A stretch of 64,000 nucleotides of DNA from Beta vulgaris subsp. vulgaris (Eukaryota; Streptophyta; Magnoliopsida; Caryophyllales; Amaranthaceae): NCBI RefSeq assembly GCF_026745355.1, contig NC_079202.1, forward strand, positions 60,518,622 to 60,582,621, read 5' to 3'. The position numbers were made by a program, and so were the translations under genes. Shown here piece by piece: positions 52,945 through 63,332 of this stretch. The notes below the pieces were generated by a model. That model was not told where the DNA came from, ran no database searches, and saw only the letters and a program-made list of their open reading frames with translations. Numbering within the stretch: position 1 is the stretch's first letter; each line of letters starts with the position of its first letter.

Positions 52945-54047
52945 ATAGTTGGCCAAGTAATCCAAATAAGAAAAATGTAGCAATTTAAAAGAAACAACCA
53001 TCTAAAAAATGCAACAATTAAAAAAAACGAAAGGAATAACAATGAACTAACAACTAAAATGGAAGCCTGAATTTCTAAAAACCCTCCAATAGTTAAGGAG
53101 CTTGATATTTGAAATTCAATTCCAAATCTTAGTCTTGATAGGAATTGAGTAGAGCTTTCATCGGGTTCTAAAACAAAGGATCCTTAACAGTGTGTTTGGT
53201 TCATTTTAGTAAAGGAAAGGAAGAGAAGAGAAAGGAAGGGAAGAGAAAAGAAAAGAATGGAAGAGAAAGGAAAAAAAAACCTTAACTTTTCATGTTTGGT
53301 ATAAATTTTCTCTTTTCTCCCAAATTCCCCCACTTTTAGGAAGAAAGGAAAGTGAAATTTTATTAAAGAGTTTTTCCTTCTAATTCCTCCCATTTCCTTT
53401 TACTTAATTTTTTTTAATGAACCAAACATTAAAAAGTAACAAATTTTCTTCCACTTCTTTTCTTTTCCTTCTAAATTCTTTCTATCAAACAAGCTGTAAA
53501 TTTCAAAATCTTATTTTTTCTTTTAAAAAAATAGAATCCAAGAAATATGGCAATTGTATTGGAGTTGCATGCAACGGAACATAAGCAAAAACAAAATGAG
53601 GAGGAAATCAAGCGAATGGGGGCAAAAGTAAGAAGGTAGGACATACTTGACAAAACATGTTTCTGTAAATCAAAAATTTGTAATCATAAAAGGTAATTAC
53701 TTAGATTTGTAAAAAGTTTCAAAAGATAGTTTTTCTAACAATGTGATTCATAATCAATCTTTCTTTAAGTACAAAACATATCATCTAATTTACAATTTCC
53801 ATTCATCTCCTAGATCAACATCAACCCCCCAAAGTGCTAACCCACCTAATTTAACATTCCAATTAAGATCAAATTAAAACCCTCTAATAGACACAAAATA
53901 CATACTTTTACATATAAAATATGTCTTATGTCAACATATTACACCATAACTTATTGTATAACATATATAATGACATAAACTAACAACTAACTTAAACTAT
54001 ACAAATAATAACATGAATCTCATTTGCGCCTAATCATTATTTTTTTT
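52945..54047. other. Intergenic; purine/pyrimidine-rich TIR element near 53188-53500
   Basis: Between 53188 and about 53500 GTGTTTGGTTCATTTTAGTA and inverted AATGAACCAAACATT ends enclose A/G-rich and T/C-rich complementary arms (GGAAAGGAAGAGAAGAG and its inverse). The edges are ambiguous because the arms repeat. No gene is seen elsewhere in the interval. Confidence 0.4.
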
Positions 54048-54245
54048 GTCTTAATTTTTTTTGTCCTACAACAAGGAGTTTCCCACCGCCTTCAGTGAGT
54101 AGACTAATCTCCTGCGGGAGTTTGCATGGGTATCTCAAAGGGCAATATCCCTCCCAACTGGGATTTTTTCCATACCCAAAGCATGAACACGAGACCTTGA
54201 TTAAGGAACGAGCGAGATGCCCTTAACCACTCAGCCAGAAACCCC
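54048..54245 (-). mobile_element. tRNA-derived SINE upstream of UGT copy 1
   Basis: On the minus strand the A box GGCTGAGTGGTTAAGG is at 54236-54221 and a B-box-like GTCTCGTGTTCATGC at 54195-54181, the spacing of a Leu/Ser-type tRNA head. About 110 bp of unrelated body and a broken A-rich tail (T runs at 54037-54064) follow. Its 5' end lies 95 bp before the UGT start codon, so it may form part of that promoter or leader. The flanking duplication is imperfect. Confidence 0.7.
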
Positions 54246-54339
54246 AGTTGCCCCCAATAATTTGTGTTACATATATCCCAACTCGTCCAACAAACTAGAC
54301 TACCGCACTCCACTCCACTCCACTCCAACCACAACATCA

Positions 54340-55764
54340 ATGGAGTTCTCAAACTCACAATCACCTCATATAGTAATGGTCCCAAGCCCTGGAATGGGCC
54401 ACCTCATTCCACTTGTAGAATTCGCCAAGCTCCTCCACTTCAACCACCACTTCACGGTATCTTTCCTCCTTCCAACCTCCACACCTCCCACCTCCTCTCA
54501 AACATCCTTCCTCTCCACCTTACCTCCCGCCATCTCCTACACGTTCCTCCCACCCGTGAACACCTCTCTACTACCTCCCAACACCTCCCACGGTGTGATC
54601 ATCAACTTCATCCACTCACACTCTCTTAACTCATTTAGGTCCGCCATGTGTTCTCTCTCGAATGTCGTCGCTATCGTTACCGATCTCTTTGGGACTAACT
54701 ACTTCGATGTTGCTCGAGAACTTGGGATTTTACCTTACATGTACTTCACTTCTAATGCGTTTTGTTTATCCTTCTTGTTTCATCTGCCTGAGTTGGACCG
54801 TACGGTGTCGTTTCGATACCAAGATATGGAGGATCCTGTGGTTCTTCCTGGGTGTGTACCGCTCTATGGGAAGGATTTTGATGAACCTGCTTTGGACCGT
54901 CAGAGTGAGGGTTATAAGTTGGAACTTTATCATGTTCAACGGTATAAACTGTTTGAGGGTATTTTTGTCAATTCCTTTTTTGATCTTGAACCGGGTGCTT
55001 TAAATGGTTTGCAATCCGAGGGTCTAAACCGGACCTCGATTTATCCGGTTGGGCCGATAATTCGTTCCGGTTCGGGGGATAGTGAGAAGGAGTTGGAGTG
55101 TATAAGTTGGTTGGACCGGCAGCCACCCGGTTCGGTTTTATTTGTGTCATTTGGAAGTGGAGGGACTTTGTCATTTGAGCAGATTAATGAACTTGCAATT
55201 GGACTTGAAAAAAGTGGGCAAAGGTTTTTATGGGTGGTTAGAAATCCTGATAATATGTCCTCTTGTGGCTCGTTTTTTAGTAGTGGTCAAAGTCAAGATG
55301 AGGGCTCTTTTGGTTTTCTACCAAAGGGATATGTTGATAGGATTAAGGGACGTGGTCTATTAGTTCCCTTTTGGGCTCCACAAGTTAAGGTTTTGGCTCA
55401 TGGGTCGACAAGCGGATTTTTGACTCATTGTGGGTGGAACTCGATTTTAGAAAGTATAGTTTACGGAGTTCCTTTGATTGCTTGGCCACTCTATGCAGAG
55501 CAACGGATGAACGCTGTGATGCTTAATGAAGGGTTGGGGGTGGCTTTAAGGCCTAAGGGAAATGGATGTGGCCTAATTGAAACTGACGAGATTGCTAAGG
55601 TTGTGAATGATTTGATGGGTGGTGAAGATGGTAAGAAAGCTCGTGGTATGATGAAGGAATTAAGTGATGCAGCTAAAAAGGCCAAGAGTGAGAGTGGATA
55701 TTCTACCAAGATGCTTAACGAAGTTTTTCTCAAATGGTCTCAACATAAGATTCAAAAGGAATGA
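54340..55764 (+). CDS. UGT72B-type UDP-glycosyltransferase, copy 1
   Basis: Intronless, 474 residues, the normal size for the family. His21 (SPGMGHLIP) is the catalytic base and Asp115 (VTDLFG) its partner. The C-terminal PSPG donor-binding box runs from Trp345 to Gln388 with HCGWNS, the WP motif and the final Gln expected for UDP-glucose use. ATG 54340 is chosen because it gives MEFSNSQSPHIVMVPSPG; an in-frame ATG at 54217 lies in the SINE and is rejected. The sequence is close to hydroquinone/monolignol glucosyltransferases of the UGT72B group, cytosolic enzymes that glucosylate small phenolics and some xenobiotics; the substrate here is unknown. A TATA-like ACATATATCCC lies near 54267. No defect is seen. 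Confidence 0.92.
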   Translation: MEFSNSQSPHIVMVPSPGMGHLIPLVEFAKLLHFNHHFTVSFLLPTSTPPTSSQTSFLSTLPPAISYTFLPPVNTSLLPPNTSHGVIINFIHSHSLNSFRSAMCSLSNVVAIVTDLFGTNYFDVARELGILPYMYFTSNAFCLSFLFHLPELDRTVSFRYQDMEDPVVLPGCVPLYGKDFDEPALDRQSEGYKLELYHVQRYKLFEGIFVNSFFDLEPGALNGLQSEGLNRTSIYPVGPIIRSGSGDSEKELECISWLDRQPPGSVLFVSFGSGGTLSFEQINELAIGLEKSGQRFLWVVRNPDNMSSCGSFFSSGQSQDEGSFGFLPKGYVDRIKGRGLLVPFWAPQVKVLAHGSTSGFLTHCGWNSILESIVYGVPLIAWPLYAEQRMNAVMLNEGLGVALRPKGNGCGLIETDEIAKVVNDLMGGEDGKKARGMMKELSDAAKKAKSESGYSTKMLNEVFLKWSQHKIQKE

Positions 55765-56057
55765 AGGGTGTCTAAAACTATGTACTTGTCTAATTTCTTT
55801 AGTGAGGCTACTGATAGTCAATATAATCATGATGCATGTAGTGACAACTTTAATGTGCTAGAAATAAATACATGAGACATTTGGTACTGAGAGATAATAG
55901 TCAAATTTTGTGAAATTTAGTTTTTTTTATATATAATGAAAGTTACTTTCTTTATCTATATTGCAACAATGGTTGGGGAACAATTTTAAGAAAGTGAAAA
56001 AGGTGGGTCTTCTAACATATATTAAAAGTAAATGAATTAGAGTAGCTAAAAAAAATG
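55765..56057. other. UGT copy 1 3' flank
   Basis: A likely 3' UTR with AATAAAT at about 55863 as a polyadenylation signal. Nothing else. Confidence 0.4.
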
Positions 56058-57098
56058 AGAAGGTATTGGGTCAGACGCGTCTGACCATAATATTTGGTCG
56101 GACGACTTTCAGTTGGTTTCAATTTTTTTCAGTTGGTTTCAAAAAAAATTCAATTGGTTTCACTTTTTGTTAAGTCGGTTCCAATTTTTTTTTCAGTTGG
56201 TTTCAATTTTTGTTCAGTTGGTTTCAACTGAAAGAATACAATAATCAACTGAAATAATCAAAGAAAAGCAAAAATCAAAAATACCAAATGAAAGGTAGAA
56301 ATGTCTAAATGAAAGAAAAACAACATCAAATGAAAGGATAAACCAACCAACTGAAAGAATAGACCAATGAACTGAAATAATAAATCAATTAGCTGAAATT
56401 GTACAAAACAAGTTAAAGACATCAACTGAAACAAAAGAGACATCAACTGAAAAATTATAAGCATTAACTGGAAAAAAAATCGTCCAAAAACGAGTTAACA
56501 TTTACATCTTTCCAACCTCTCTCTAACTATTCTGATTTCTCATCATCAATCGGGCAAACTCACCACAAAATCCACCATACCAGGCCCGTGAAGAATTCGG
56601 CGCGACAGCCATTGAACAGAGGAGAGATGAAGATGAGATAGAAAATCTTGAACATATTATTGATGATTATCCAAGTTAGATCTTACAAAATAATTTGAGA
56701 GTATAAGTACTGGTGGTTGAAAATGGGTGCCAAGGCTGGAAGATGTTGTGAAGTCTCTTGGTTTTGTCGTGGACGAGCATTTTTCTTCATTGGTTTTGCA
56801 TTCGGAGTTTAATGAGGAGTTCAAACCGATTGAATCAGTAGTGAATACTTTGGTTTCTGAATGCAGATTGTGTTGCTCCGTGGCAAATTTGATTGGGGTT
56901 TTAAAACCAGAAGTTAGAGGTGCGTAGCATGGACGACATTAAAGATGGTGGAGTAAGGGGAAGTCAAAGGGAGGTTGATGAATGAGGAGAGAGAATGGAT
57001 ACGCATACAACCTACGGGTGGGTGTGTGAATATGGAGGAGAGAGAGAGCCCGTCTGACAGAAAGTATTAGGTCAGACGGTCTGACCCAATACTTTCAC
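56058..57098. mobile_element. Palindrome-ended element with subterminal CAGTTGGTTTCA repeats
   Basis: The left end GGTATTGGGTCAGACGCGTC and the right end GACGGTCTGACCCAATAC are inverted copies. Each end is itself a near-perfect hairpin around GTCAGAC..GTCTGAC. Inside the left end at least five TTTCAGTTGGTTTCAA units are followed by at least seven inverse AACTGAAA units. The right half holds an unrecognised 66-codon frame (56727-56927; PRLEDVVKSLGFVVDEH). No target duplication or transposase is found. The arrangement recalls CACTA subterminal repeats, but the ends do not start with CACTA. Confidence 0.55.
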
Positions 57099-58073
57099 AA
57101 AAAAATATATATAGTTAATAGAGTAAAAGCAATTGTATGAAGCAAAGTGAATAACTAGTAATGGTTGACTGAATCTTGACATTTTAATTTTTCTCATTAG
57201 AAACGAATACACCCCACAAGCTTTGTTTGTTCTAAATTAATCAAAATTCCAACTTATTTTAAGCATACAGGCCAAAAGTTGACTTATTGATCTAGACAAT
57301 TTTTCCCCACAACAGTGCAACTATTGCATTTATTATAATCATTGAATACAATATCATTAACAATGATCATTCAAACAATAATGAAAAGGCATGAAAGAAA
57401 CATAATTAGATAAATAACATTAACAAAATAAAACATAGTGCTTCATTGAAACAACATACTGCTTCATTGAAGATCGAGAAAATGAAATGATCAATTGAAA
57501 CAACATCGTGGGTGACTTTGTAAGGTTACATAATTTTTATAATATATGGTCAGGATTCAACTCTACTTTTTAGAGTTTTCATAAAACTCTAGAGGATCCA
57601 GACTCACATAGTGGACTAAAACCACATGCAGCCCCCTTCCTCGGGTGACTTTGAAGGGTTACAACATGTACCGAAATTTAATACATTATGGTTGGCGCAT
57701 GTCAGTCCTTCACAACATCCGCTGTCAACTACGCCAGAGCATGGTCAACCTTCCTCCAAGCACCCTTCCCACGGCCATTCAAAGATCATTCGTCTACTCA
57801 CTTCACCCATCCTTGCCGTTGCAAAATCTGCAACAATTAACAGCCACTACTAGTTCATCATAAAGTAGTTAATTAAAAACTCATTTATTAGATGTGATAA
57901 AACTATAACTTCTTGTATTTTCTAAAAGACTGCTAAACTAATATATCTATCTAATGAGTACAAAATACAATGACAAAAGTAAATATCTTGAAAATATACT
58001 ATACATTAAGACAAATTCGATGAAATTTTAAATAATAGCATTTTTTTTTATATATTAGTTAATGGTCAAAATA
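57099..58073. other. Intergenic; solo end of an AGAGTT-family element and an unassigned ORF
   Basis: 57536-57610 matches one end of the 15444 element (AACTCTACTTTTTAGAGTTT, CTCTAGAGGATCC). It interrupts a GGGTGACTTTG..GGTTAC sequence found on both sides (57512 and 57641). Two overlapping frames at 57626-57863 have no recognised domain. No gene is called. Confidence 0.4.
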
Positions 58074-58420
58074 AATACTTCCTCTGATTCCTTCTCTTAT
58101 CTTTACCATTTTGATTTTGACGCTAGTCAATAATTCTATTTTGATCCTCTTATGTTAATTATACATAAGGAAAGACATATCATATAGGATCTTGTTGGAA
58201 TCGTCTCCATATCAATAGTAATTTTTTTATAAGTTTAGCGTATGTAAATAAATTATAAGTAACTTTTAATTATACCTAATTAAAGATATAATTGCTCTAA
58301 GTTGCGCAAAGGCCAATGTGTAAGCAGCAAATGGTAAAAAGTAAAAAAAAAAAAGAGAGAAAGTAAATAATTTAAATAGTGTCAAAAGTCAGAATGATAG
58401 ATGTAAAAAAAACACAGAGA
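58074..58420. mobile_element. Degenerate Stowaway-family MITE
   Basis: It opens ACTTCCTCTGATTCCTTCTC and closes AAAAAACACAGAGAAAATA, with the family core ATATAGGATCTTGTTGGAAT. It is enlarged by about 90 bp of unrelated sequence near 58230-58340. Confidence 0.5.
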
Positions 58421-58443
58421 AAATATTCATATATTTTGACTAT

Positions 58444-58655
58444 TAACTTTTTGTTTTTTTTAACTCGGAGAGATAATACCGAAAACCAACCAATTCAAAG
58501 GCGAGTATAAGCTTAATAGCCCAAACGACGACATGCCTAAATGCCACTACCACCACAAGAGAGAAATCCCCAACTTATTATTAGGATGAGGATTTAAACA
58601 CTAGACAAAATTCTGAAATTCGGAGTGTTACTCCACTGAACTAACACATCTCCCT
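58444..58655 (-). mobile_element. tRNA-derived SINE
   Basis: On the minus strand GTTAGTTCAGTGGAGT (58645-58630, A box) and GTGTTTAAATCC (58603-58592, B box) form the tRNA-like head. A body of about 130 bp ends GGTATTATCTCTCCGAGTT before the A tail (T run 58448-58461). The flanks ATTAACTTTTTG and ATTAATTTTTGC are a plausible imperfect target duplication. It is a different SINE family from that at 54048. Confidence 0.65.
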
Positions 58656-60033
58656 CATTAATTTTTGCGTTATGCAAATGAGCTTATTCGAAATATATTA
58701 ATCTAAAAGCTGGGGTAATTAATGAAGTTATACCAAACCTGATGAGATGAAAATTAAGAGTAACCCAAAAATTATTAGCTTCACATCAAATTTGAATTGG
58801 AGCCCTGCCATTGAATTAGCTTAGCTTGTTTGGCAGAATATTTAGAAATTAGAAGTATATTATACTTGAGCAGTTTTATTTTGGTTGGCTTTCTATATAC
58901 AATCATCTCGACTATTTATAGTCTTTTCATACAAAGTCAACTAGGGGTGAGTCGTCATTTTCCAATTTCGTCTGTCGAGATTCTTTTTCCCCTTCAGTTG
59001 AGTGTATATTCGACATTGAGCAGACAAGACAGACTTGATTCGATCGCATATTAGCTGGTTAACTAGTAAAATACTACATAAGCTTGGTATTAGTTTCATG
59101 GATAAATATCTATTGGTGTAAAAAATTAGTTGGTTGACTTTGCAAACAAGTCGATGCATATCCAATAATTTGATATTAAGTGCCACATGAGTTTTAGTCC
59201 ATGAGGATTACCGGTTCTAATTTGATAAAACATTGCTAACATACTTTGTTGTAATCTAATTGGTTAAACTACAACGTCTAATAAATTCAGACGAAAAACA
59301 TTAAATCGAACAAGACATGCAATAAGTAATCTATTAATTAAAGCCAAATATTTTCATTCACATCACAAACTTCTAGAATAAACTTTTATAACACATATGA
59401 GGATAATCCAGGCTGGACAATTAAAGCGAAAACACAAAGATGATTACTTCCATGAGTTCCTGCTAAAACTGAAAATGAACAAACTCGTCACTAATACATG
59501 CTCTAAATCTAAGAACTAAACTATAACCACATAAGGGGGTCGGCTAGGCTAGGCTAAGACTACGCTAGAAAGTAAGTTATTGCAAGTTGTTCGTTGTGTT
59601 TGTTGTCTTTTGCTTGGTCATCTCCCTTGTATTTATACACCAATATGTGCTACATAACTTCTATGCATCTTTTGGAGGGAAATGATTTGAATCATCTTTG
59701 ATTCAAGATCATTACTGTTTTTCTGGCCGCTGAAGTATGCACGTTACTGATATTCACGTAGCATCGTCCCATGATCATGTTATTAACTGCCCATTTCTTC
59801 GTCTTTGCTTGACTTCTATCTCTTGAAGAATTGAATTAATCTTTGACTTCTGTTGACTTTCTTTCATGGGCTTCCGTAATATGATTAGGCCTCTATATTA
59901 AAATCAATGTTAAACTTTTTGAGGCTTAATACAATGTACCATGATAAATGTTTATGCAGCATCTAAAATGGTAGTAACAATATCATATTCTCCATTACTG
60001 ATTGTTTCAAATATAGTAGTATGTTTATTGACT
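58656..60033. other. Intergenic, no gene seen
   Basis: No domain, splice structure or intact repeat is supported. A TAAATACAAGGGAG sequence on the minus strand near 59628 looks like a TATA region and might belong to a worn LTR between about 59360 and 59900, but no LTR ends could be fixed. Confidence 0.35.
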
Positions 60034-60048
60034 AATTATAATTTTGTT

Positions 60049-60727
60049 CGCCACCGAATGATTTTTCACCCAAAACCAGCCTAAGGTGGGTTAAGCACCC
60101 AAAAAAAACCCTCCCTCTTGTCCAAAATTGGAAACCATCCCACACCAATTTTTTGAAAATAAATACGGATGCACCATGCTCTACATGCACTTGGGTGTAT
60201 GTACTTATTTGCGCTCTAAAAGGGCCTACTTGGGCTTGGTCTGTCGGGACCACAAAGGGCGTTGGGTGGAAGGGATCCAAGACATCTGATACCCTTGAAG
60301 CCGAAACACTAGCCATCCTCCTTGCTTTCAAATGGATTGATCAGAAAAACTGGGGTAAACGCGAAGTTGTTTCGGATTGTGCTAAAGCGGTTGAAGCTAT
60401 CAATAATATGATTAAAATGAACCTCCGATTATTGATTCTTGTAGGGAGTACCTCTGAGGGCAAAGAGACACCTCCATTAGGCATGAACCAAGAGATCGAA
60501 GAGAACAAGCTCGCGGACTCCATGGCAAGGAATAATGCGAAAGGGATAACAGAAGGTTTTAATAACCTTTTTATTTTGACATCCTCTCCTCCGAATTGTA
60601 TTAGTACTTATGAAGCAGACTTATTAGTATGTAGTAATCTGTCAAACTGAAACTCTATTGGCAGCAGCAACTTAGTACTGTAACGGAACCCTGTTTAATT
60701 TATGAAAGTTCATTTTCTACCAAAAAA
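60049..60727 (+). mobile_element. 5'-truncated LINE: RNase H domain
   Basis: A perfect 15-bp duplication AATTATAATTTTGTT lies at 60034-60048 and 60728-60742, with a short A tail at 60722-60729. The frame 60153-60650 carries RNase H motifs (LKINTDAP, LEAETLAILLAFKW, VVSDCAKAV, ENKLADSMAR), all with the acidic residues; WKPSHTNF precedes it in frame. Only the last 680 bp of the LINE were copied. The frame is open, yet without the reverse transcriptase it has no transposition role. Confidence 0.85.
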
Positions 60728-60742
60728 AATTATAATTTTGTT

Positions 60743-61270
60743 ATCCAAACCTTAACCCCTTTGAGTGATGGCATGGAATAGAACTGTGCAAGGTACTGAT
60801 ACAATCTCACGATTGTCAAAGGGTAACATCCATTACCAAATTTGACGCAAGGAATGGGTCAATGCTAGGACCAGATATATGGACAACTGAGCTGTGATGA
60901 CCAGAAGCCCAGAAAAACAAGGAGTAAGGAGCTGGTGGTGCCACAGTGCCGCGATGGTCATACTCGTTAGTTGTGACTGGTGAGAGAGAATCGAGCAAGC
61001 CGCGAGAGATAATCTGGCGATACCCTGTAGCCTGTACTACTTGATTGGTTAATTAGCGACACATAATTCAAGGCATATATAAACTTGGTGGTTGCTATAG
61101 ATGGAGAGACAAAGAAAAGGAGTGAATGTGATTATGTGAGTATGGGTGTCGCCGTCACTGGTGAAGAACTGGAGTTAGGGGCTTTAGGGCTCCTAACTTT
61201 TAGAAGAGGTAGGTTTTTGCCTTTTAGTTACATATGGTGATCAGGTCCACGCAAGAGTAACTCTTAGGCC
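60743..61270 (-). pseudogene. Unrecognised exon-like reading frame on the minus strand
   Basis: A minus-strand frame is open from about 61056 to the stop at 60816. It contains NQVVQATGYRQIISRG and YDHRGTVAPPAPYSLFFWAS, of ordinary amino-acid composition unlike the low-complexity frames nearby. A TTTATATATGCC sequence lies upstream near 61075. No family is recognised and no partner exon is found. It may be a short gene, a remnant or chance. Confidence 0.25.
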
Positions 61271-61272
61271 CT

Positions 61273-61700
61273 ATTTGGCATTAGCGTTTGAGGTAGCAGT
61301 TAGCGGTTGGACAAGATTGAAACGCTACTCAAGAAAATTATGAGTGTTTGGTAAGGTACTGGTTGTAGTAGCGGGTAGCAGTTTGAGTAGAATATGAGTA
61401 GCGGTTGTAAAACGTTACTACAAATAACGTTTGAGATTTAGAGGTAGCGGTCTAGCAAATAATCCTATATATTAGCATAAGGTATAATTATTAACTAATT
61501 TTTTTTTATCTTTTACAATTCCAACAGCTACTTTTGCCAAACACTTCTAATTAAACAACTAATTTAATCGCTGACCGCTGACAGCTACTAGTAGACAGCT
61601 AACAACTACTAGTAGACAGCTAACAGCTACCCCCAACAGCTACCGCTAATAGAATCGCTAACAGCTACTAGAACCGCTAATTTTGCCAAACATCAATCCC
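61273..61700. mobile_element. TIR element with AACAGCTAC repeats
   Basis: GGCCCTATTTGGCATTAGCG at the left and CGCTAATTTTGCCAAACATC at the right are inverted ends. The right arm is a run of (G)CTAACAGCTAC units and the left arm contains TAGCGGTT/TAGCAGTT units, its inverse. Target duplication is not clear. It is non-coding. A possible relative starts near 493. Confidence 0.55.
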
Positions 61701-63332
61701 ATTGTCCCTCCTTTTGCCAAAAAGCTCAATTCAATTTCAAATACGTTGGTTTTAGATTATTACTGAACATGTATTTGATCATTACCAATCTAGTGTTAAC
61801 ACTGTTAATTAATAGAGGATATATTCTAAAAAAACACATTGGCCAAAAACTTACTTTAATCAAAATATATGGAGGATAAACTTCTAAAAAAATATAAAGG
61901 TCTTTTGTAATATTTTATGTGATGTAGTATCAAAATATCTTTTTGACTGTTTTATTGATTACTTATTTGTACTTTGGAGTATTGATTTGAAATGTTTCTT
62001 TCCAATACATTTTTAAAGTGTAGGTTTTGAAGTTTTGTCTAATTTCTGCTTACTTAAACTTGTTTTAGAAATTACCTAAAGTTTATGTTTTGCCATCTTC
62101 TTCCTTAGTAATCTTCCACATTTCAAATTTTCTCTCTCCTTAGAAATCTTAGTTTACTTCGGAATTATTCTACTTTTGGTCATCAATACTTAAGGAGATA
62201 ATAAATCGGCTCCATGAAGACACAAAATAAGGTTTTTCAACATCATACAACAATCTAAATCATGTTTTTGTGAAATTCATAATAACCTAGAATCTTGATT
62301 TTTAGTTTATTCTTGTTCAAATTATATTTTTTTTATTAACAAACTCATTATCACATTTTTGAAAAAAAAATCCATTTTTTTGGTTTATTTGGATATTATA
62401 TAAAAATAACTTTTGTATTTGCAAAACATTGAAAAGAAAAGGGAAAACAAAAGTAAAACATGTGCTCACATTACCGTCCCTCACTTTTTCATGAGCAATG
62501 ATATTCCAATACTCAATTAGGCAAATTGTTCAATATCATGGCATTTCAGTTATTTTGTTTTAAAAAAATTAATATACTTAAAAATTATAATTAATTTTTA
62601 TTTATTTATTTTCATATATTTTTATTTGGGAATTGTTAGTTGAAATCTTATTGATGTATTAAATGACTAATATCATATCTTAATATCATCTTATCATATC
62701 AATGAGCTATTATATCATATCCACTTGCATCTAATCATATTGAGTGAATGTTATATTAATATTATATTGAATCAAGTTGCTAATAAAATTATAAAACATG
62801 CCATGATATGGGACAAGTTGTCCAATATTAGATACGAGACAATACTCTCTTTTTTCGAAAAAAAATCATCTTAGAATTTTCCCTTTTTTAATTATTTTCT
62901 TGGAAAACCAAAATTTGAAATCCTTCAAAAAATTTAATGTGATTCCTGAATTTTTTTTATTTCCTTGGAATTTGAAATCCTAATTTCTTTTTTTTTTTTT
63001 ACAAAGTGATACAATGCCAGTATGTCAAATACCCAAACATGGTAAGGAACAAAAAAATAACATAAAGGAAAAAACGTGTCAAAACGCTCCTCATTAATTC
63101 TCATATCATAAGTCATATTGTCATAGTGACAGAGTGAGTCACATATCCCAAAATTCCAATCACATCCCTCTACAGTTGAGCTCTAGTCTCTACTAGTACA
63201 ACCTCCCTTCACCAATCACCACACTCTTCTCCAATGAAATCGTGCTCCACAAAATCTCATCCAATAAACAACTAAACCACCAGCTCTCCCTACAAACACA
63301 ACAACCCCAAAAAAAAAACTATCAACACAAAA
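61701..63332 (+). promoter_or_regulatory. Intergenic DNA and upstream region of UGT copy 2
   Basis: AT-rich DNA with T runs near 62990 and no supported gene. The last 200 bp before the UGT start (from about 63120) are C/A-rich and similar in texture to the leader of copy 1, with an ACATATCCC sequence at about 63140 comparable with ACATATATCCC before copy 1. Confidence 0.35.

Noticed and set aside
54217..54339. Upstream in-frame ATG as start of UGT copy 1
   Set aside because: The 41 extra residues are encoded by the SINE and its flank and have no counterpart in copy 2 or in the family; ATG 54340 gives the standard N-terminus.
59360..59900. Solo LTR
   Set aside because: A TATA-like region is seen, but no TG/CA ends or duplication could be located.
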